Below, piece by piece: positions 24,514-37,157 of a stretch of DNA of 64,000 nucleotides. The position numbers and the translations under genes are program-made. The stretch is taken from contig CAUJCT010000018.1 of NCBI GenBank assembly GCA_963169345.1, forward strand, positions 1 through 64,000, read 5' to 3'. The DNA comes from Bacteroidota bacterium. Its GTDB lineage: Bacteria; Bacteroidota; Bacteroidia; NS11-12g; UBA955. The notes beneath the pieces are model-generated. The model made no database searches. It worked only from the letters and a program-made list of their open reading frames with translations, and was not told the DNA's origin. Numbering within the stretch: the first letter of the stretch is position 1; every line of letters starts with the position of its first letter.

Positions 24514-25701
24514 ATGGCAAAAGAAACATTTGACCGCTCCAAAGCCCACGTTAACATAGGTACTATTGGTCACGTTGACCACGGTAAAACTACTCTGACT
24601 GCGGCTATTACAACTGTATTGGCTTCTAAAGGTTTAGCTGAACAAAAGTCTTTCGACTCAATTGACTCTGCTCCTGAAGAAAAAGAAAGAGGTATCACAA
24701 TCAATACCGCTCACGTAGAATATCAAACTGAAACCAGACACTACGCTCACGTTGACTGCCCAGGTCACGCTGACTACGTTAAAAACATGGTTACTGGTGC
24801 CGCTCAAATGGACGGTGCTATCCTTGTTGTAGCCGCTACCGACGGTCCAATGCCACAAACTCGTGAACACATCCTGCTTGCTCGTCAGGTTGGTGTGCCT
24901 CGCCTGGTTGTTTTCATGAACAAATGCGATATGGTTGACGATCCAGAATTATTAGACCTGGTTGAAATGGAAGTTCGTGAACTTTTAAGTTTCTATAGCT
25001 TCGACGGCGACAATACCCCTATCATCAGAGGCTCTGCTTTGGGTGGTTTGAATGGTGACGCTAAATGGGTTGAAAAAATCATGGAACTTATGAACGCCGT
25101 GGATACCTGGATTCCAATCCCTCCACGTCTGGTTGACCAGCCTTTCTTGATGCCTATCGAAGACGTATTCTCTATCACCGGTCGTGGTACCGTTGCTACT
25201 GGTCGTATCGAAAGAGGTATCGTTAACGTAGGTGAACCTGTTGATATCATCGGTCTTGGTGACGAAAAATTGTCTTCTACCATCACTGGTGTTGAAATGT
25301 TCCGTAAATTACTCGATAGAGGTGAAGCTGGTGACAACGCTGGTCTGCTTCTTCGTGGTATCGATAAAGACCAAATTAAAAGAGGTATGGTTATCTGCAA
25401 ACCAGGTTCCGTTACCCCACACGCTAAATTTAAAGCTGAAGTTTACGTATTAAGTAAAGAAGAAGGTGGTCGTCATACCCCGTTCTTTAACAAATACCGC
25501 CCTCAGTTCTACTTCCGTACCACTGACATCACCGGTGAAGTTTCTCTTCCAGAAGGTGTTGAAATGTGTATGCCTGGCGATAACATCACCATCACTGTTC
25601 AATTGATCGCTCCTATCGCTATGGAGAAATCACTCCGCTTCGCTATCCGTGAAGGTGGTAGAACAATCGGTGCCGGTCAGGTTACTGAAATTTTAGACTA
25701 A
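24514..25701 (+). CDS. tuf: Elongation factor Tu
   Basis: 395 residues. G1 GHVDHGKT (residues 19-26), [20 protein letters not shown] and NKCDMV are the G-domain motifs; domains 2 and 3 follow with [13 protein letters not shown] and [10 protein letters not shown]. Cytosolic GTPase delivering aminoacyl-tRNA to the ribosome. Codon use is strongly biased and the sequence GC-richer than the neighbours, as expected for very high expression. It lies in a cotranscribed tRNA-tuf-tRNA-secE array; no fusA is seen in the window. Confidence 0.99.
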   Translation: MAKETFDRSKAHVNIGTIGHVDHGKTTLTAAITTVLASKGLAEQKSFDSIDSAPEEKERGITINTAHVEYQTETRHYAHVDCPGHADYVKNMVTGAAQMDGAILVVAATDGPMPQTREHILLARQVGVPRLVVFMNKCDMVDDPELLDLVEMEVRELLSFYSFDGDNTPIIRGSALGGLNGDAKWVEKIMELMNAVDTWIPIPPRLVDQPFLMPIEDVFSITGRGTVATGRIERGIVNVGEPVDIIGLGDEKLSSTITGVEMFRKLLDRGEAGDNAGLLLRGIDKDQIKRGMVICKPGSVTPHAKFKAEVYVLSKEEGGRHTPFFNKYRPQFYFRTTDITGEVSLPEGVEMCMPGDNITITVQLIAPIAMEKSLRFAIREGGRTIGAGQVTEILD

Positions 25702-25720
25702 TATTGTAATACAATACCCA

Positions 25721-25758
25721 GCGTTAGTCACCCCCACTTTATTAAGGGTGACTAACGC
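25721..25758 (+). other. Perfect 13-bp hairpin between tuf and tRNA-Trp
   Basis: GCGTTAGTCACCC (25721-25733) pairs fully with 25746-25758 around a 12-base loop. No T-run follows; tRNA-Trp begins 4 bases later. This is more consistent with an RNA processing or mRNA 3'-end-protecting hairpin than with a terminator. Confidence 0.7.
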
Positions 25759-25762
25759 ATTT

Positions 25763-25833
25763 ACGAGAGTAGTTCAAGGGTAGAATAGAGGTCTCCAAAA
25801 CCTTTGATGGGAGTTCGAATCTCTCCTCTCGTG
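25763..25833 (+). tRNA. tRNA-Trp (anticodon CCA)
   Basis: 71 bases. Acceptor ACGAGAG/CTCTCGT. Anticodon loop CTCCAAA between GAGGT and ACCTT gives CCA. Between tuf and secE, the usual Bacteroidota position. Confidence 0.95.
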
Positions 25834-25848
25834 CAAAAAACATATTAA

Positions 25849-26043
25849 ATGGAAAAATTAAGAAATATGTGGAATCAGTCTGTGGACGAGTTACTCAATA
25901 AAGTAACCTGGCCAACTTGGGATGAACTTCGTGAAAGCGCTATCATCGTCCTGGTTTCATCTGTTGTTTTCGCCGGTGTCGTGTGGATACTCGATTACGC
26001 ACTCGGTAGTGGTTTGGACTTTTTTTATAGTTTGTTTAAATAA
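25849..26043 (+). CDS. secE: Preprotein translocase subunit SecE
   Basis: 64 residues. An amphipathic N-terminal helix with the SecE motif LLNKVTWPTWDELRESAIIV precedes one transmembrane helix. Inner-membrane clamp of the SecYEG channel. The stop overlaps the ATG of nusG by one base. Confidence 0.96.
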   Translation: MEKLRNMWNQSVDELLNKVTWPTWDELRESAIIVLVSSVVFAGVVWILDYALGSGLDFFYSLFK

Positions 26044-26591
26044 TGACAATGGAAGCTAGTGACCTGCAATGGTATGTCGTAAGAGCTGTCTCCGGTCAAG
26101 AGAAAAAGGTGAAAGCCAATCTCGAAAGCGAACTTATTAAAGCCAAATTGACCGAATACGTGCCCCAAATCCTTATCCCTATGGAAAAGGTGTATACCAT
26201 TAAAAACGGTAAAAAAATCGCCAAGGAAAGAAATTATTTCCCTGGCTATATACTCATTCAAGCCAAATTCCATGGTGAAGTGGCCGCTACTATCAAAGGT
26301 ATCAATGGCGTTGTCGGTTTCCTGGGCTCTAAAGATAATCCTGTCCCTCTAAGACAGGCAGAAGTCAACAGAATCCTCGGTAATGCCGATGAAAACGGAA
26401 CCATGGATGCCGATGTAACCGAACCATTCATCGTTGGTGAAGCTATTAAAGTGACCGATGGTCCTTTCTCTGGTTTCAGCGGTGTCATCGAAGAAGTGAA
26501 TGAAGAAAAGAAAAAATTGAAAGTAATGGTGAAAATCTTCGGTAGAAGAACTCCACTCGAACTCAATTATAACCAAGTAGAAAAAGAATAA
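26043..26591 (+). CDS. nusG: Transcription termination/antitermination protein NusG
   Basis: 182 residues. NGN domain ([33 protein letters not shown]) and C-terminal KOW domain ([20 protein letters not shown]). It binds RNA polymerase and couples it to Rho or the ribosome. Coupled to secE by a 1-bp overlap; an in-frame ATG two codons later could be the true start. Confidence 0.96.
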   Translation: MTMEASDLQWYVVRAVSGQEKKVKANLESELIKAKLTEYVPQILIPMEKVYTIKNGKKIAKERNYFPGYILIQAKFHGEVAATIKGINGVVGFLGSKDNPVPLRQAEVNRILGNADENGTMDADVTEPFIVGEAIKVTDGPFSGFSGVIEEVNEEKKKLKVMVKIFGRRTPLELNYNQVEKE

Positions 26592-26602
26592 TTAGCTATA
26601 TT

Positions 26603-27040
26603 ATGGCAAAAGAAATAACAGGATACGTAAAATTACAAGTAAAAGGCGGACAAGCAAATCCCGCACCTCCCATTGGACCTGCTCTGGGCTCAAAAGGTGT
26701 AAACATCATGGAGTTCTGCAAACAATTCAATGCACGTACGCAAGACAGAATGGGTAAAGTATTACCAGTAGTCTTGACCGTGTACTCTGATAAGTCTTTC
26801 GAATTCATCATCAAAACGCCTCCGGTGGCAACCCAGATTCTGGAAGCTACTAAAGCCGCTAAAGGTTCTGCTGAACCTAACAGAAAAAAAGTGGCTGAAT
26901 TGACCTGGGATCAGGTTAGAAAAATTGCAGAAGACAAAATGCCTGACCTTAACTGCTTCAAAGTGGAATCCGCTATGAACATGGTCGCAGGTACCGCTCG
27001 AAGCATGGGTATCACAATCGCTGGAGATAAACCTTTTTAA
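26603..27040 (+). CDS. rplK: 50S ribosomal protein L11
   Basis: 145 residues. N-terminal [20 protein letters not shown] with the Pro-Pro switch, [13 protein letters not shown], and the rRNA-binding C-terminal domain ending [10 protein letters not shown]. It forms the GTPase-associated centre with 23S rRNA. First of rplK-rplA-rplJ-rplL, 11 bp after nusG. Confidence 0.98.
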   Translation: MAKEITGYVKLQVKGGQANPAPPIGPALGSKGVNIMEFCKQFNARTQDRMGKVLPVVLTVYSDKSFEFIIKTPPVATQILEATKAAKGSAEPNRKKVAELTWDQVRKIAEDKMPDLNCFKVESAMNMVAGTARSMGITIAGDKPF

Positions 27041-27051
27041 TCAATTGAAAA

Positions 27052-27750
27052 ATGGCAAGTTTGACAAAAAATAGAAAAAAAGTAGCGGAGAAAATTGACT
27101 CTTCTAAAGTGTATTCACTCGATGAAGCATCTAAACTCCTTAAAGATATATCTTTCACTAAGTTTGATTCTTCAGTGGATATCGACGTTCGTCTCGGTGT
27201 TGACCCTAAACAGGCTAACCAAATGGTACGTGGCGTCGCAACTTTACCTCATGGTACCGGTAAAACCGTTCGCGTTTTAGTACTTTGCACGCCTGATAAA
27301 GAGGCTGAAGCTAAAGCCGCTGGTGCCGACCACGTAGGTCTTGATGATTATATTGAAAAAATTAGCAACGGCTGGCTGGATATTGATATCATTATCACTA
27401 TGCCTGCTGTAATGGCTAAACTAGGTAAACTAGGTAAAATATTGGGTCCCCGCAACCTAATGCCAAATCCGAAATCAGGAACTGTTACTCCTGACGTAGC
27501 AAAAGCAGTGACCGAAGTAAAAGCTGGTAAAATCGACTTCAAAGTGGATAAAACCGGTATCATTCACACTTCTATTGGCAAAGTAAGCTTCCAACCTAAT
27601 CAAATCGCGGAAAATGCCGTCGAAATCATGCAAACTCTAAGTAAATTGAAACCTTCCGCTTCCAAAGGAACCTATTTCAAAAGCGTTTACTTAAGTTCTA
27701 CAATGAGCCCAGGCATTTGTATTGACATCAAATCAATTCCAGGTATTTAA
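27052..27750 (+). CDS. rplA: 50S ribosomal protein L1
   Basis: 232 residues. L1 motifs [39 protein letters not shown] and [17 protein letters not shown]. It binds the mobile L1 stalk of 23S rRNA and in other bacteria represses the rplKA mRNA; I could not identify a convincing L1 operator here. 11 bp after rplK. Confidence 0.98.
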   Translation: MASLTKNRKKVAEKIDSSKVYSLDEASKLLKDISFTKFDSSVDIDVRLGVDPKQANQMVRGVATLPHGTGKTVRVLVLCTPDKEAEAKAAGADHVGLDDYIEKISNGWLDIDIIITMPAVMAKLGKLGKILGPRNLMPNPKSGTVTPDVAKAVTEVKAGKIDFKVDKTGIIHTSIGKVSFQPNQIAENAVEIMQTLSKLKPSASKGTYFKSVYLSSTMSPGICIDIKSIPGI

Positions 27751-27759
27751 TCCAATTAA

Positions 27760-28281
27760 ATGAACAGAGAACAAAAAAACGCAACAATCGCCGCTCTAAC
27801 GGACAAACTCAAAGCTGCTAATTGTTTGTACATCGCCGATACATCTAGCATTGGCGCTATCGATACAAATAATTTCAGACGCGAACTGTTCAAAAATGGC
27901 ATTGAAATGCTGGTAGCCAAAAATACATTGATATTAAAGGCTATGCGTGATTCCGGAAAAGATTTTAGTGAATTAGAAGTCGCTCTTAAAGGTACTTCAG
28001 CTTTGTTGTTCAGCGAAAATATCAAAGCACCCGCTCAAGCTATCCTGAAATTCAGGAAAAAAGGTACTAAACCTGCTCTGAAAGGTGCATATATTGATAG
28101 CGCTGTATTCATCGGTGATGACCAATTAAACAACCTGAGCAACCTCAAATCAAAACAAGATCTCATCGGAGATATCGTGGGATTACTTCAATCTCCAGCT
28201 CGCAATGTGGTGTCCGCATTGCAAAGTGGTGGTGGCAAAATTGCCGGCATCGTTAAAACATTATCAGAAAGAAACAATTAA
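27760..28281 (+). CDS. rplJ: 50S ribosomal protein L10
   Basis: 173 residues. N-terminal EQKNATIAALTDKLKAANCL and KNTLILKAMRDSG fit L10; the C-terminal helix that carries L7/L12 dimers is present (PARNVVSALQSGGGKIAGIV). Only 9 bp separate it from rplA, leaving no room for the long L10 leader used in E. coli autoregulation. Confidence 0.97.
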   Translation: MNREQKNATIAALTDKLKAANCLYIADTSSIGAIDTNNFRRELFKNGIEMLVAKNTLILKAMRDSGKDFSELEVALKGTSALLFSENIKAPAQAILKFRKKGTKPALKGAYIDSAVFIGDDQLNNLSNLKSKQDLIGDIVGLLQSPARNVVSALQSGGGKIAGIVKTLSERNN

Positions 28282-28307
28282 TTAAAAACAATTTAAATTA
28301 AGAAAAA

Positions 28308-28685
28308 ATGGCAGACTTAAAAGCATTTGCTGAACAACTAGTTAATCTTACCGTTAAAGAGGTAAACGAATTAGCTCAAATTTTGAAAGACGAATATGGT
28401 ATCGAACCAGCTGCTGCTGCTGCTGTAGTTGCCGCTCCTGCTGCTGCAGGTGCTGGTGAAGCTGCTGCTGTACAAACTGAGTTCACTGTTATCCTGAAAA
28501 ATGCAGGACCTAACAAACTTAACGTCGTTAAAGTTGTTAAAGATCTTACCGGTCTCGGTTTGAAAGAAGCTAAAGACTTGGTTGACGGTGCTCCAAAAAC
28601 TGTAAAGGAAAACATTGCTAAGGATGAAGCCGAAGCATTGAAAGCCAAACTTACAGAGACCGGAGCAGAAGTTGAAATCAAGTAA
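28308..28685 (+). CDS. rplL: 50S ribosomal protein L7/L12
   Basis: 125 residues. N-terminal dimerisation helix ([20 protein letters not shown]), Ala-rich hinge ([20 protein letters not shown]) and C-terminal factor-binding domain ([20 protein letters not shown]). It recruits translation GTPases. A 12-bp hairpin follows before rpoB. Confidence 0.98.
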   Translation: MADLKAFAEQLVNLTVKEVNELAQILKDEYGIEPAAAAAVVAAPAAAGAGEAAAVQTEFTVILKNAGPNKLNVVKVVKDLTGLGLKEAKDLVDGAPKTVKENIAKDEAEALKAKLTETGAEVEIK

Positions 28686-28709
28686 TTTCATAACTTACTA
28701 CTCGTTACT

Positions 28710-28748
28710 CCAATAGACCCACTAACCGATGGGTCTATTGGTGTTTTT
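28710..28748 (+). terminator. rplL-rpoB intergenic hairpin with T-run (attenuator)
   Basis: A 12-bp perfect stem (28710-28721 with 28730-28741), 8-base loop, followed by TGTTTTTG. E. coli also has a partial terminator here that lowers rpoBC relative to the ribosomal proteins; the same role is likely. Confidence 0.75.
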
Positions 28749-28804
28749 GTTTTTTCCAAAAAAACGCACTCGGTTACCTCAAAATTTTTAAAAATTTTAC
28801 AAAA

Positions 28805-31800
28805 TTGGCAACAAAAGTAAAACAACCAAAAAGAATCAACTTCGCCTCCGTCGACAAGGTGATTGATTACCCGGACTTCCTTGATGTACAATTGCAGTCC
28901 TTCAAAGAGTTCTTCCAATTGGAAACTCACGTGGACAAACGCAAAGACGAAGGTCTGTTCAAGGTTTTCCAAGAAAACTTCCCAATTAACGATACCAGAA
29001 ACATCTTTAACCTCGAATTCCTTGACTACTTCGTAGACCCACCAAGGTATTCAATTCAGGAGTGCATCGAAAGAGGACTCACTTACTCTGTCCCTCTTAA
29101 AGCTAAACTTAAACTCTCCTGTAATGACCCTGAACACGAAGATTTCGAAACTATCGTGCAGGACGTCTATCTGGGTACTATCCCTTATATGACCCCTAGC
29201 GGTACTTTCGTAATTAATGGCGCCGAACGTGTTATCGTCTCTCAGCTCCATAGATCTCCAGGTGTGTTCTTCGGTCAATCTTATCACACTAATGGAACTA
29301 AACTCTATTCAGCTCGTGTTATCCCTTTCAAAGGATCTTGGATAGAGTTCGCTACTGACGTTAACAACGTTATGTATGCTTATATCGACCGTAAAAAGAA
29401 GTTCCCTGTTACTACGCTACTCAGAGCTATAGGCTTTGAGTCTGATAAAGACATCCTCAACATCTTCGGCCTCGCTGAAGAAGTTAAAGTGTCTAAAACA
29501 GGTCTTAAAAAATATATCGGCCGTAAACTTTCTGCCAGAGTACTCCGTACCTGGGTGGAAGACTTCGTTGACGAAGATACCGGTGAAGTTGTATCTATCG
29601 AACGTAACGAAGTAATCATCGAACGTGATACCATTCTTGAACCGTATCATATCGATGAAATCGTTGAAGCTGGTGTTAAAACCATTATCCTTAACAAGGA
29701 AGAAGAAGGTAAAAACGATTTTACTATCATCTACAATACCCTCCAAAAGGATACTTCTAACAACGGTAAAGAGGCTGTAGAACATATCTACCGCCAGTTG
29801 CGTAATACTGATCCGCCCGACGAAGAAACTGCCCGTGGTATCATCGAACGTTTATTCTTCTCAGATAAACGTTATGACCTGGGTGAAGTTGGTCGTTACA
29901 GAATCAATAAAAAACTTAACCTGACAACCTCTATGGATGTTAAGGTTCTGACCAATGAAGATATCATCAAAATCATCACTTACCTTATAGAGTTGTCTAA
30001 CAGCCGCTCTGAAGTGGATGATATTGACCACTTAAGTAACAGACGTGTCAGAACTGTTGGTGAACAATTATACGCTCAGTTCGGCGTTGGTCTTGCCCGT
30101 ATGGCTCGTACCATTCGCGAAAAAATGAACATACGCGATAATGAAGTATTTACTCCAACTGATTTGATTAACGCGCGTTCTTTGTCTTCTGTTATCAACT
30201 CTTTCTTTGGTACCAATCAGCTTTCTCAGTTCATGGACCAAACCAATCCTCTCGCAGAAATTACTCACAAAAGAAGAATGTCTGCCCTTGGACCTGGTGG
30301 TTTGTCAAGAGAAAGAGCTGGTTTCGAGGTGCGTGACGTTCACTATACTCACTATGGTCGTCTTTGTACCATCGAAACTCCTGAAGGACCAAATATCGGT
30401 CTGATTTCTTCTCTTTGTGTACACGCCAAAATCAATGGTATGGGTTTCATTGAAACACCGTACAGACCAGTTGATGATGGTAAAGTAGATTTTACTAAAC
30501 CTGTTGTCTACCTTAGTGCTGAAGAAGAAGATGGTAAAATCATCGCTCAGTGTAATGTCGATGTTACTGAAAAAGGTGAGTTTAAATCAGGTAGCGTAAA
30601 AGCGCGTTTTGAAGGTGACTTCCCGCTGGTTGAGCCTCAAAAACTCGATTATATGGACGTTGCTCCTAACCAAATCGTGTCTATCGCCGCTTCTCTTATC
30701 CCTTTCCTCGAACACGATGACGCGAACAGAGCCCTGATGGGATCTAACATGCAACGTCAGGCTGTACCTCTGCTTCGCCCTGAAGCTCCAATCGTAGGTA
30801 CCGGTCTTGAAGAGCGTGTTGCACGCGACTCTCGTGCGCTTATCATGGCTGAAGGCGATGGCGTCGTTGATTACGTTGACGCTAACGAAATTAAAATACG
30901 TTATGACTTCACTGCTGATGATGAACTTGTAAGTTTCACCAGCAACGTCAAAGCCTATAGATTAACTAAATTCTTAAGAACTAACCAAAGTACTTGTATC
31001 AACCTGAAACCTATCGTTAAGAAAGGTCAACGCGTAAGCAAAGGTGAAGTACTGTGCGAAGGTTATGCTACTCAGGATGGTGAATTGGCAATCGGAAGAA
31101 ACCTTAAAGTGGCTTTCATGCCTTGGCAAGGTTATAACTTCGAGGACGCTATCGTTATCTCTGAAAAAGTAGTAAGCGATGACTGGTATACTTCTATACA
31201 TGTCGATGAATTCGAACTTGAAGTGAGAGACACCAAACGCGGTGAAGAAGAATTAACCAATGATATTCCTAACGTAAGTGAAGAAGCTACCAAAAATCTG
31301 GATGAAAATGGTTTGATCCGTATTGGTGCTGAACTTAAAGAAGGTGATATCATCATCGGTAAAATTACCCCTAAAGGTGAAACTGAACCTTCTCCTGAAG
31401 AAAAACTCCTTAGAGCTATCTTCGGTGATAAAGCTGGTGACGTGAAAGATGCCTCCCTTAAAGCGCCTCCATCAACTGAAGGTGTTGTCATCGATAAAAA
31501 GCTCTTTACCAAAACCAAAAAGGAAAAAGGTGCTAAAACCGATGAAAAGGCTAAGTTGGCTAAAAACGAAACCGAATTTAAAAAGAACAAAGAAAAAGTA
31601 ACTGAAATTCTTGTTCAGAAACTTTTCAAAGTGTTGAATGGCAAAACTTCCGCAGGAGTGAAAGCTGTTTATGGTGATGATATGATTCCTAAAGGAACTA
31701 AATTCACTCTTAAGAACCTTTCAGCGGTTGATTACGATAATGTAAGCTTTGCTAACTGGACTTCCGACGCTGATAAAAATATCGTCGTTAATACCATCCT

Positions 31801-32620
31801 CAAAAATTATAAATCGCAGATCACCGAAATCTACGCTGCTTTCAGAAGAGAGTATTATGCTATCACAGTTGGTGATGAATTGCCAACCGGTATCCTGAAA
31901 ATGGCTAAAGTATACGTAGCTCAAAAACGTAAACTGAAAGTGGGTGATAAGATGGCTGGTCGTCACGGTAACAAAGGTATCGTTGCTCGTATCGTTCGTG
32001 CCGAAGATATGCCGTTCCTCGAAGATGGAACTCCGGTTGATATCGTTCTGAATCCACTGGGTGTACCTTCAAGGATGAACTTGGGTCAGATTTATGAAAC
32101 TGTTCTTGGATGGGCAGGTAAAGAACTCGGACTCAAATTCGCTACGCCTATTTTTGATGGTGCTTCACCTGACGAAATTAACTCTTACACTGAAAAAGCC
32201 AATATACCTATCAACGGTCAAGTGTATCTTTACGATGGATTGACAGGGGAGAGGTTCCACCAACCAACAACTGTAGGTATTATCTACATGCTGAAATTGG
32301 GTCACATGGTTGATGATAAGATGCACGCGCGTTCTATCGGACCATACTCAATGATTACTCAGCAGCCTCTTGGTGGTAAAGCTCAGTTTGGTGGTCAGCG
32401 TTTTGGTGAGATGGAGGTTTGGGCACTCGAAGCATTCGGTGCTGCTAACATCCTCAGAGAAATCCTCACCATTAAGTCAGATGATATCATGGGCCGTGCC
32501 AAAACTTATGAAGCTATCGTTAAAGGCGATAACATCACTCAAGTTGGTATACCTGAATCATTCAACGTATTGATCCACGAATTAAGAGGTCTCGGTATCG
32601 AAATGACTTTCGAAGAGTAA
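28805..32620 (+). CDS. rpoB: DNA-directed RNA polymerase beta subunit
   Basis: 1271 residues. It starts with TTG at 28805 ([20 protein letters not shown]); the first in-frame ATG is over 100 codons in, so TTG must be used. The rifampicin region [20 protein letters not shown], then [20 protein letters not shown], has the sensitive-type residues. [20 protein letters not shown] and [19 protein letters not shown] are late conserved blocks. A Lys-rich insert is around residues 895-930. It forms the catalytic pincer with rpoC, 36 bp downstream. Confidence 0.99.
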   Translation: MATKVKQPKRINFASVDKVIDYPDFLDVQLQSFKEFFQLETHVDKRKDEGLFKVFQENFPINDTRNIFNLEFLDYFVDPPRYSIQECIERGLTYSVPLKAKLKLSCNDPEHEDFETIVQDVYLGTIPYMTPSGTFVINGAERVIVSQLHRSPGVFFGQSYHTNGTKLYSARVIPFKGSWIEFATDVNNVMYAYIDRKKKFPVTTLLRAIGFESDKDILNIFGLAEEVKVSKTGLKKYIGRKLSARVLRTWVEDFVDEDTGEVVSIERNEVIIERDTILEPYHIDEIVEAGVKTIILNKEEEGKNDFTIIYNTLQKDTSNNGKEAVEHIYRQLRNTDPPDEETARGIIERLFFSDKRYDLGEVGRYRINKKLNLTTSMDVKVLTNEDIIKIITYLIELSNSRSEVDDIDHLSNRRVRTVGEQLYAQFGVGLARMARTIREKMNIRDNEVFTPTDLINARSLSSVINSFFGTNQLSQFMDQTNPLAEITHKRRMSALGPGGLSRERAGFEVRDVHYTHYGRLCTIETPEGPNIGLISSLCVHAKINGMGFIETPYRPVDDGKVDFTKPVVYLSAEEEDGKIIAQCNVDVTEKGEFKSGSVKARFEGDFPLVEPQKLDYMDVAPNQIVSIAASLIPFLEHDDANRALMGSNMQRQAVPLLRPEAPIVGTGLEERVARDSRALIMAEGDGVVDYVDANEIKIRYDFTADDELVSFTSNVKAYRLTKFLRTNQSTCINLKPIVKKGQRVSKGEVLCEGYATQDGELAIGRNLKVAFMPWQGYNFEDAIVISEKVVSDDWYTSIHVDEFELEVRDTKRGEEELTNDIPNVSEEATKNLDENGLIRIGAELKEGDIIIGKITPKGETEPSPEEKLLRAIFGDKAGDVKDASLKAPPSTEGVVIDKKLFTKTKKEKGAKTDEKAKLAKNETEFKKNKEKVTEILVQKLFKVLNGKTSAGVKAVYGDDMIPKGTKFTLKNLSAVDYDNVSFANWTSDADKNIVVNTILKNYKSQITEIYAAFRREYYAITVGDELPTGILKMAKVYVAQKRKLKVGDKMAGRHGNKGIVARIVRAEDMPFLEDGTPVDIVLNPLGVPSRMNLGQIYETVLGWAGKELGLKFATPIFDGASPDEINSYTEKANIPINGQVYLYDGLTGERFHQPTTVGIIYMLKLGHMVDDKMHARSIGPYSMITQQPLGGKAQFGGQRFGEMEVWALEAFGAANILREILTIKSDDIMGRAKTYEAIVKGDNITQVGIPESFNVLIHELRGLGIEMTFEE

Positions 32621-32656
32621 GCTTCTATTCATTCACTTAAACAGTAAAAACAAGAA

Positions 32657-35600
32657 ATGTCAACGATTAAAAAGAATCAAAAAATAAAAAGCAACTTCAC
32701 CAAGATCCGAATTGGTCTTGCTTCTCCTGAAAGTATCCTGCAAAGGTCTTATGGTGAAGTTATAAAGCCTGAAACTATCAACTACCGTAGCTATAAGCCG
32801 GAAATGGGTGGTCTTTTCTGCGAGAGGATTTTTGGTCCTATCAAAGATTATGAATGTCATTGCGGTAAATACAAACGCATCCGTTACAAAGGTATCGTCT
32901 GCGACCGTTGCGGTGTTGAAGTAACTGAAAAGAAAGTAAGACGCGAAAGAATGGGTCACATCAACCTGGTTGTGCCTGTTGCTCACATCTGGTATTTCCG
33001 CTCTCTTCCTAATAAAATTGGTTACTTACTGGGCTTAAGCAGTAAAAAACTCGACCTGGTAATCTACTACGAAAGATACATCGTTATTCAAAGTGGTGAT
33101 TACGAAGGCGTCAACAAACTTGATCTTCTTTCTGAAGAAGAATACCTCGATATCCTCGACAAATTGCCAAAGGAAAATCAGTATCTGGATGATACCGACC
33201 CTAAGAAATTTGTTGCTAAAATGGGTGCCGAAGCTCTTTGGGAATTATTGTCAACTATCGACCTGGATGGCTTAAGCTACAGCTTGAGAAACCAGGCCGC
33301 TACCGAAACTTCACAACAACGTAAAGCTGAAGCGCTGAAAAGACTTAAAGTTATTGAAAGCTTCCGCTCTGCTAACAGAGAAGGTAACATCAACCGCCCT
33401 GAATGGATGGTGATGAAAATGCTTCCTGTTATCCCACCAGAATTGCGTCCGCTTGTGCCTTTGGAAGGTGGCCGTTTCGCTACTTCCGATTTGAACGACT
33501 TGTACAGAAGGGTTATTATCCGTAACAACCGTCTGAAACGTCTTATGGAAATTAAAGCTCCTGAAGTTATCCTCCGTAACGAGAAAAGAATGCTTCAGGA
33601 ATCGGTCGACTCTCTATTGGATAATACAAGAAGATCCAGCGCAGTAAAATCAGATGGTAACAGACCTCTTAAATCTCTCAGTGATATGCTGAAAGGTAAA
33701 CAAGGTCGTTTCCGTTTAAACTTGCTCGGTAAACGTGTCGACTACTCTGGTCGTTCTGTTATCGTGGTTGGACCAAAACTTAAATTGAATGAGTGCGGTC
33801 TTCCTAAAGCAATGGCTGCTGAATTGTTTAAACCATTCATCATCCGTAAACTGATTGAAAGAGGCGTTGTTAAAACAGTTAAATCTGCTAAGAAAATTGT
33901 AGATAAAAAGGAACCAATCATCTGGGAAATTCTTGAAAATATTCTAAAAGGTCACCCGGTTCTCCTAAACAGGGCTCCAACACTCCACAGATTAGGTATT
34001 CAAGCTTTCCAGCCTAAATTGATTGAAGGTAAAGCTATTCAGCTGCACCCTTTAACCTGTACTGGTTTTAACGCTGACTTTGACGGTGACCAGATGGCTG
34101 TGCACGTACCTCTAGGTAACGCAGCAATCCTGGAAGCTCAGTTGCTGATGCTTGCTCCGCACAATATCCTAAACCCTGCTAATGGTTCACCAATCACAGT
34201 TCCTTCACAGGACATGGTGCTTGGCTTGTACTATATCACCAAAGGCAGAAAAACAACTGAAAAGAAAATTGTAAAAGGTGAAGGTATCACTTTCTACTCT
34301 CCTGAAGAAGTTATCATTGCTTATAACGAAGGTAGAGCTGACCTGCACGCCTGGATCAAATGCCGTCTGAAAGACAGAGATGAAAATGGCAATATCGTCA
34401 CTAAACTGATTGAAACAACTGTAGGTAGAGTAATCTTCAACCAGGTTGTTCCTGAAAGTATGGGTTACATCAACCAGTTGTTGACTAAAAAATCATTGCG
34501 TGATATCATCTCTAATTTCGTTAAAGAAGTTGGTGTTGCCCGCACTTCCAAATTCCTGGATGATATTAAAGACCTTGGTTTCCACTTCGCTTTCAAAGGT
34601 GGTCTGTCGTTCAACCTGAACTACGTACAAATTCCTGATGCGAAAGAAAAACTAATTGAAAAAGCCAGAAAAGAAGTTGATGAAATTAAATTCAACTACG
34701 AAAACGGTTTTATCACTAACAACGAACGTTATAACCAGGTAATCGATATCTGGACTAGAATCAACTCTCAGGTAGGTGAAATCCTGCTAAAAGAACTGGC
34801 TGAAAATGATCAGGGCTTCAACCCAATCTATATGATGCTTGACTCTGGAGCAAGGGGTTCTAAAGAACAGATTCGTCAGTTAGGTGGTATGAGAGGTCTG
34901 ATGGCTAAACCTCAAAAGAACATCGGTGGCGGTGTTGGTGAGATCATCGAAAACCCAATCCTTTCCAACTTTAAAGAAGGTTTGTCGGTTCTCGAGTACT
35001 TCATCTCTACGCACGGTGCTCGTAAAGGTCTTGCCGATACAGCTTTGAAAACTGCTGACGCGGGTTACCTGACCAGAAGATTACACGACGTAGCTCAGGA
35101 CGTTATTATTACTGAATCAGATTGCGGTACCTTAAGAGGTTTATCTCTGTCTGCTCTGAAAGATAATGATGATGTGGTTGAAAGCTTATATGAACGTATC
35201 CTTGGTAGAACCGGTCTGTACGATACCTACAATCCTGAAACTGGTGAGTTGATCGTCAATGCAGGTGCCGAAATTACCGAAGAAATTGCAAGAGCTATTG
35301 AAGCCGCAGGTATCGAAGAGATGGAAATTCGTTCAGTATTGACTTGCGAAACCAGAAGCGGTGTTTGTGCTAAATGCTATGGTAGAAACCTGACCAATGG
35401 CAGAATGGTTCAAATGGGAGAGGCTGTAGGTGTTATCGCCGCGCAGTCTATCGGTGAACCTGGTACTCAGCTGACTCTTCGTACCTTCCACGTGGGTGGT
35501 ACTGCAAGTAGTATCGCTGCCGAATCTCAAATCGTTTCTAAATACGAAGGTATTGTAAGCTTCGATGAACTGAAAACAGTTACTACTGAAAAGGTAGATG

Positions 35601-36976
35601 AAGGTACTGGCGAAACTAATAAAGTTGACCTCAACTTAAGCCGTAGCGCTGAAGTTCGTATCCTCGACCCTAAAAATAAAAATATCCTCATCACTTTCGT
35701 AGTGCCTTATGGTTCATTCGTGTTCCTTAAAGAAGGTGCTGCAGTGAAAAAAGGTGATGTGATTTGTTCATGGGACCCATACAACGCAGTAATCCTTTCT
35801 GATATCGCCGGTAAAATCGTATATGAAAATATCATCGATGGCGTTACTTTCAGAGAAGAAAATGACGAAGTAACTGGTTATGGTGAAAAGGTTATTATCG
35901 AAACTAAAGATAAAACCAAAACACCTTCCATTAAAATTATGGGTAAGGATAAAACAATCCTTAAAGAAATCTCTCTCCCTGTTGGTGCACACATCGCAGT
36001 CGAAGATGGTAAAACCATTCTCGCAGGTGATATCATCGCTAAAATTCCAAGATCTGCTCGTGGAACCCGAGATATCACAGGTGGTCTGCCTCGTGTAACT
36101 GAGCTGTTCGAAGCACGTAACCCTTCAAACCCTGCTACCGTGTCTGAAATTGATGGTGTAGTAACTTATGGCGGTATCAAACGTGGTAATCGTGAAATAA
36201 CTGTTACAAGTAAGGATGGCGAACAAAAACATTACATGATTCCATTGTCTAAACACATCTTTGTACAGGACAATGATTATGTAAAAGCTGGATCTCCGCT
36301 TTCTGATGGTGCTATTACTCCTCAGGATATCCTGAGAATTCAAGGACCTACTGCTGTACAACGTTATATCCTTAACGGTATCCAGGAAGTTTATCGCTTA
36401 CAAGGTGTTAAAATCAATGATAAACATATCGAAATCATCGTAAGACAGATGATGCAGAAAATGGTCATCGAACAACCTGGAGATACTCAGTTCCTTGAAG
36501 GTGAAATCGTTGAGAAATGGGAATTGTTTGAAGAGAATGACTGGATTTTTGATAAAAAAGTTGTTCTTGATAACGGCGATTCTGATAAATTAAAAGTTGG
36601 CCAAATCGTTTCTCTGCGTGAGCTGAGAGAAGAAAACAGCTCTTTGAAACGTCAGGATAAACAACAAGTTTTAGTGAGAGATGCAGTAACTGCAACTGCT
36701 GATGCGGTTCTTCAAGGTATCACCAGGGCTTCCCTGGCAACCAGAAGCTTCATGAGTGCTGCATCGTTCCAGGAAACTACTAAAGTGCTCAATGAGGCTG
36801 CTATCGCAGGTAAAGTCGACTACATGCGCGGTCTCAAAGAAAACGTTATCGTTGGTCACTTAATCCCTGCTGGTACAGGTATGAGACAATACGATAATAT
36901 AGTGGTTGGTAGCAAAGAGGAGTTTGAAAAATTAATGGCCTCTAAAGAAGAAGGTGAAACCGCTTCTGCTAACTAA
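32657..36976 (+). CDS. rpoC: DNA-directed RNA polymerase beta' subunit
   Basis: 1439 residues. N-terminal zinc ribbon ([20 protein letters not shown]), catalytic [14 protein letters not shown] with Mg ligands Asp474, Asp476 and Asp478, [15 protein letters not shown], and the second zinc site ([16 protein letters not shown]). The length fits Bacteroidota beta'. Last gene of the long tuf-rpoC transcription unit; a strong terminator follows. Confidence 0.99.
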   Translation: MSTIKKNQKIKSNFTKIRIGLASPESILQRSYGEVIKPETINYRSYKPEMGGLFCERIFGPIKDYECHCGKYKRIRYKGIVCDRCGVEVTEKKVRRERMGHINLVVPVAHIWYFRSLPNKIGYLLGLSSKKLDLVIYYERYIVIQSGDYEGVNKLDLLSEEEYLDILDKLPKENQYLDDTDPKKFVAKMGAEALWELLSTIDLDGLSYSLRNQAATETSQQRKAEALKRLKVIESFRSANREGNINRPEWMVMKMLPVIPPELRPLVPLEGGRFATSDLNDLYRRVIIRNNRLKRLMEIKAPEVILRNEKRMLQESVDSLLDNTRRSSAVKSDGNRPLKSLSDMLKGKQGRFRLNLLGKRVDYSGRSVIVVGPKLKLNECGLPKAMAAELFKPFIIRKLIERGVVKTVKSAKKIVDKKEPIIWEILENILKGHPVLLNRAPTLHRLGIQAFQPKLIEGKAIQLHPLTCTGFNADFDGDQMAVHVPLGNAAILEAQLLMLAPHNILNPANGSPITVPSQDMVLGLYYITKGRKTTEKKIVKGEGITFYSPEEVIIAYNEGRADLHAWIKCRLKDRDENGNIVTKLIETTVGRVIFNQVVPESMGYINQLLTKKSLRDIISNFVKEVGVARTSKFLDDIKDLGFHFAFKGGLSFNLNYVQIPDAKEKLIEKARKEVDEIKFNYENGFITNNERYNQVIDIWTRINSQVGEILLKELAENDQGFNPIYMMLDSGARGSKEQIRQLGGMRGLMAKPQKNIGGGVGEIIENPILSNFKEGLSVLEYFISTHGARKGLADTALKTADAGYLTRRLHDVAQDVIITESDCGTLRGLSLSALKDNDDVVESLYERILGRTGLYDTYNPETGELIVNAGAEITEEIARAIEAAGIEEMEIRSVLTCETRSGVCAKCYGRNLTNGRMVQMGEAVGVIAAQSIGEPGTQLTLRTFHVGGTASSIAAESQIVSKYEGIVSFDELKTVTTEKVDEGTGETNKVDLNLSRSAEVRILDPKNKNILITFVVPYGSFVFLKEGAAVKKGDVICSWDPYNAVILSDIAGKIVYENIIDGVTFREENDEVTGYGEKVIIETKDKTKTPSIKIMGKDKTILKEISLPVGAHIAVEDGKTILAGDIIAKIPRSARGTRDITGGLPRVTELFEARNPSNPATVSEIDGVVTYGGIKRGNREITVTSKDGEQKHYMIPLSKHIFVQDNDYVKAGSPLSDGAITPQDILRIQGPTAVQRYILNGIQEVYRLQGVKINDKHIEIIVRQMMQKMVIEQPGDTQFLEGEIVEKWELFEENDWIFDKKVVLDNGDSDKLKVGQIVSLRELREENSSLKRQDKQQVLVRDAVTATADAVLQGITRASLATRSFMSAASFQETTKVLNEAAIAGKVDYMRGLKENVIVGHLIPAGTGMRQYDNIVVGSKEEFEKLMASKEEGETASAN

Positions 36977-37001
36977 TCAGGTATTTACTTTTGCCAATAT
37001 T

Positions 37002-37030
37002 AAATCCCCAACTTTTGTTGGGGATTTTTT
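37002..37030 (+). terminator. rpoC terminator
   Basis: An 11-bp perfect stem (37002-37012 with 37017-37027), TTTT loop, and T-run. Confidence 0.92.
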
Positions 37031-37157
37031 TTGTTTTATGTTTTTTGTATTTTGATAATGTAGAATCAAAATTCTTACACATTAAACAAAAAAAATAGTA
37101 TTTTTGGAAGCAAATTGAAAAAAACTGTTCCTGATTTAATTTATTATCTACACAAAT

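Noticed and set aside
28805-32620. Rifampicin resistance change in rpoB
   Set aside because: The resistance region has the residues normally found in sensitive enzymes.
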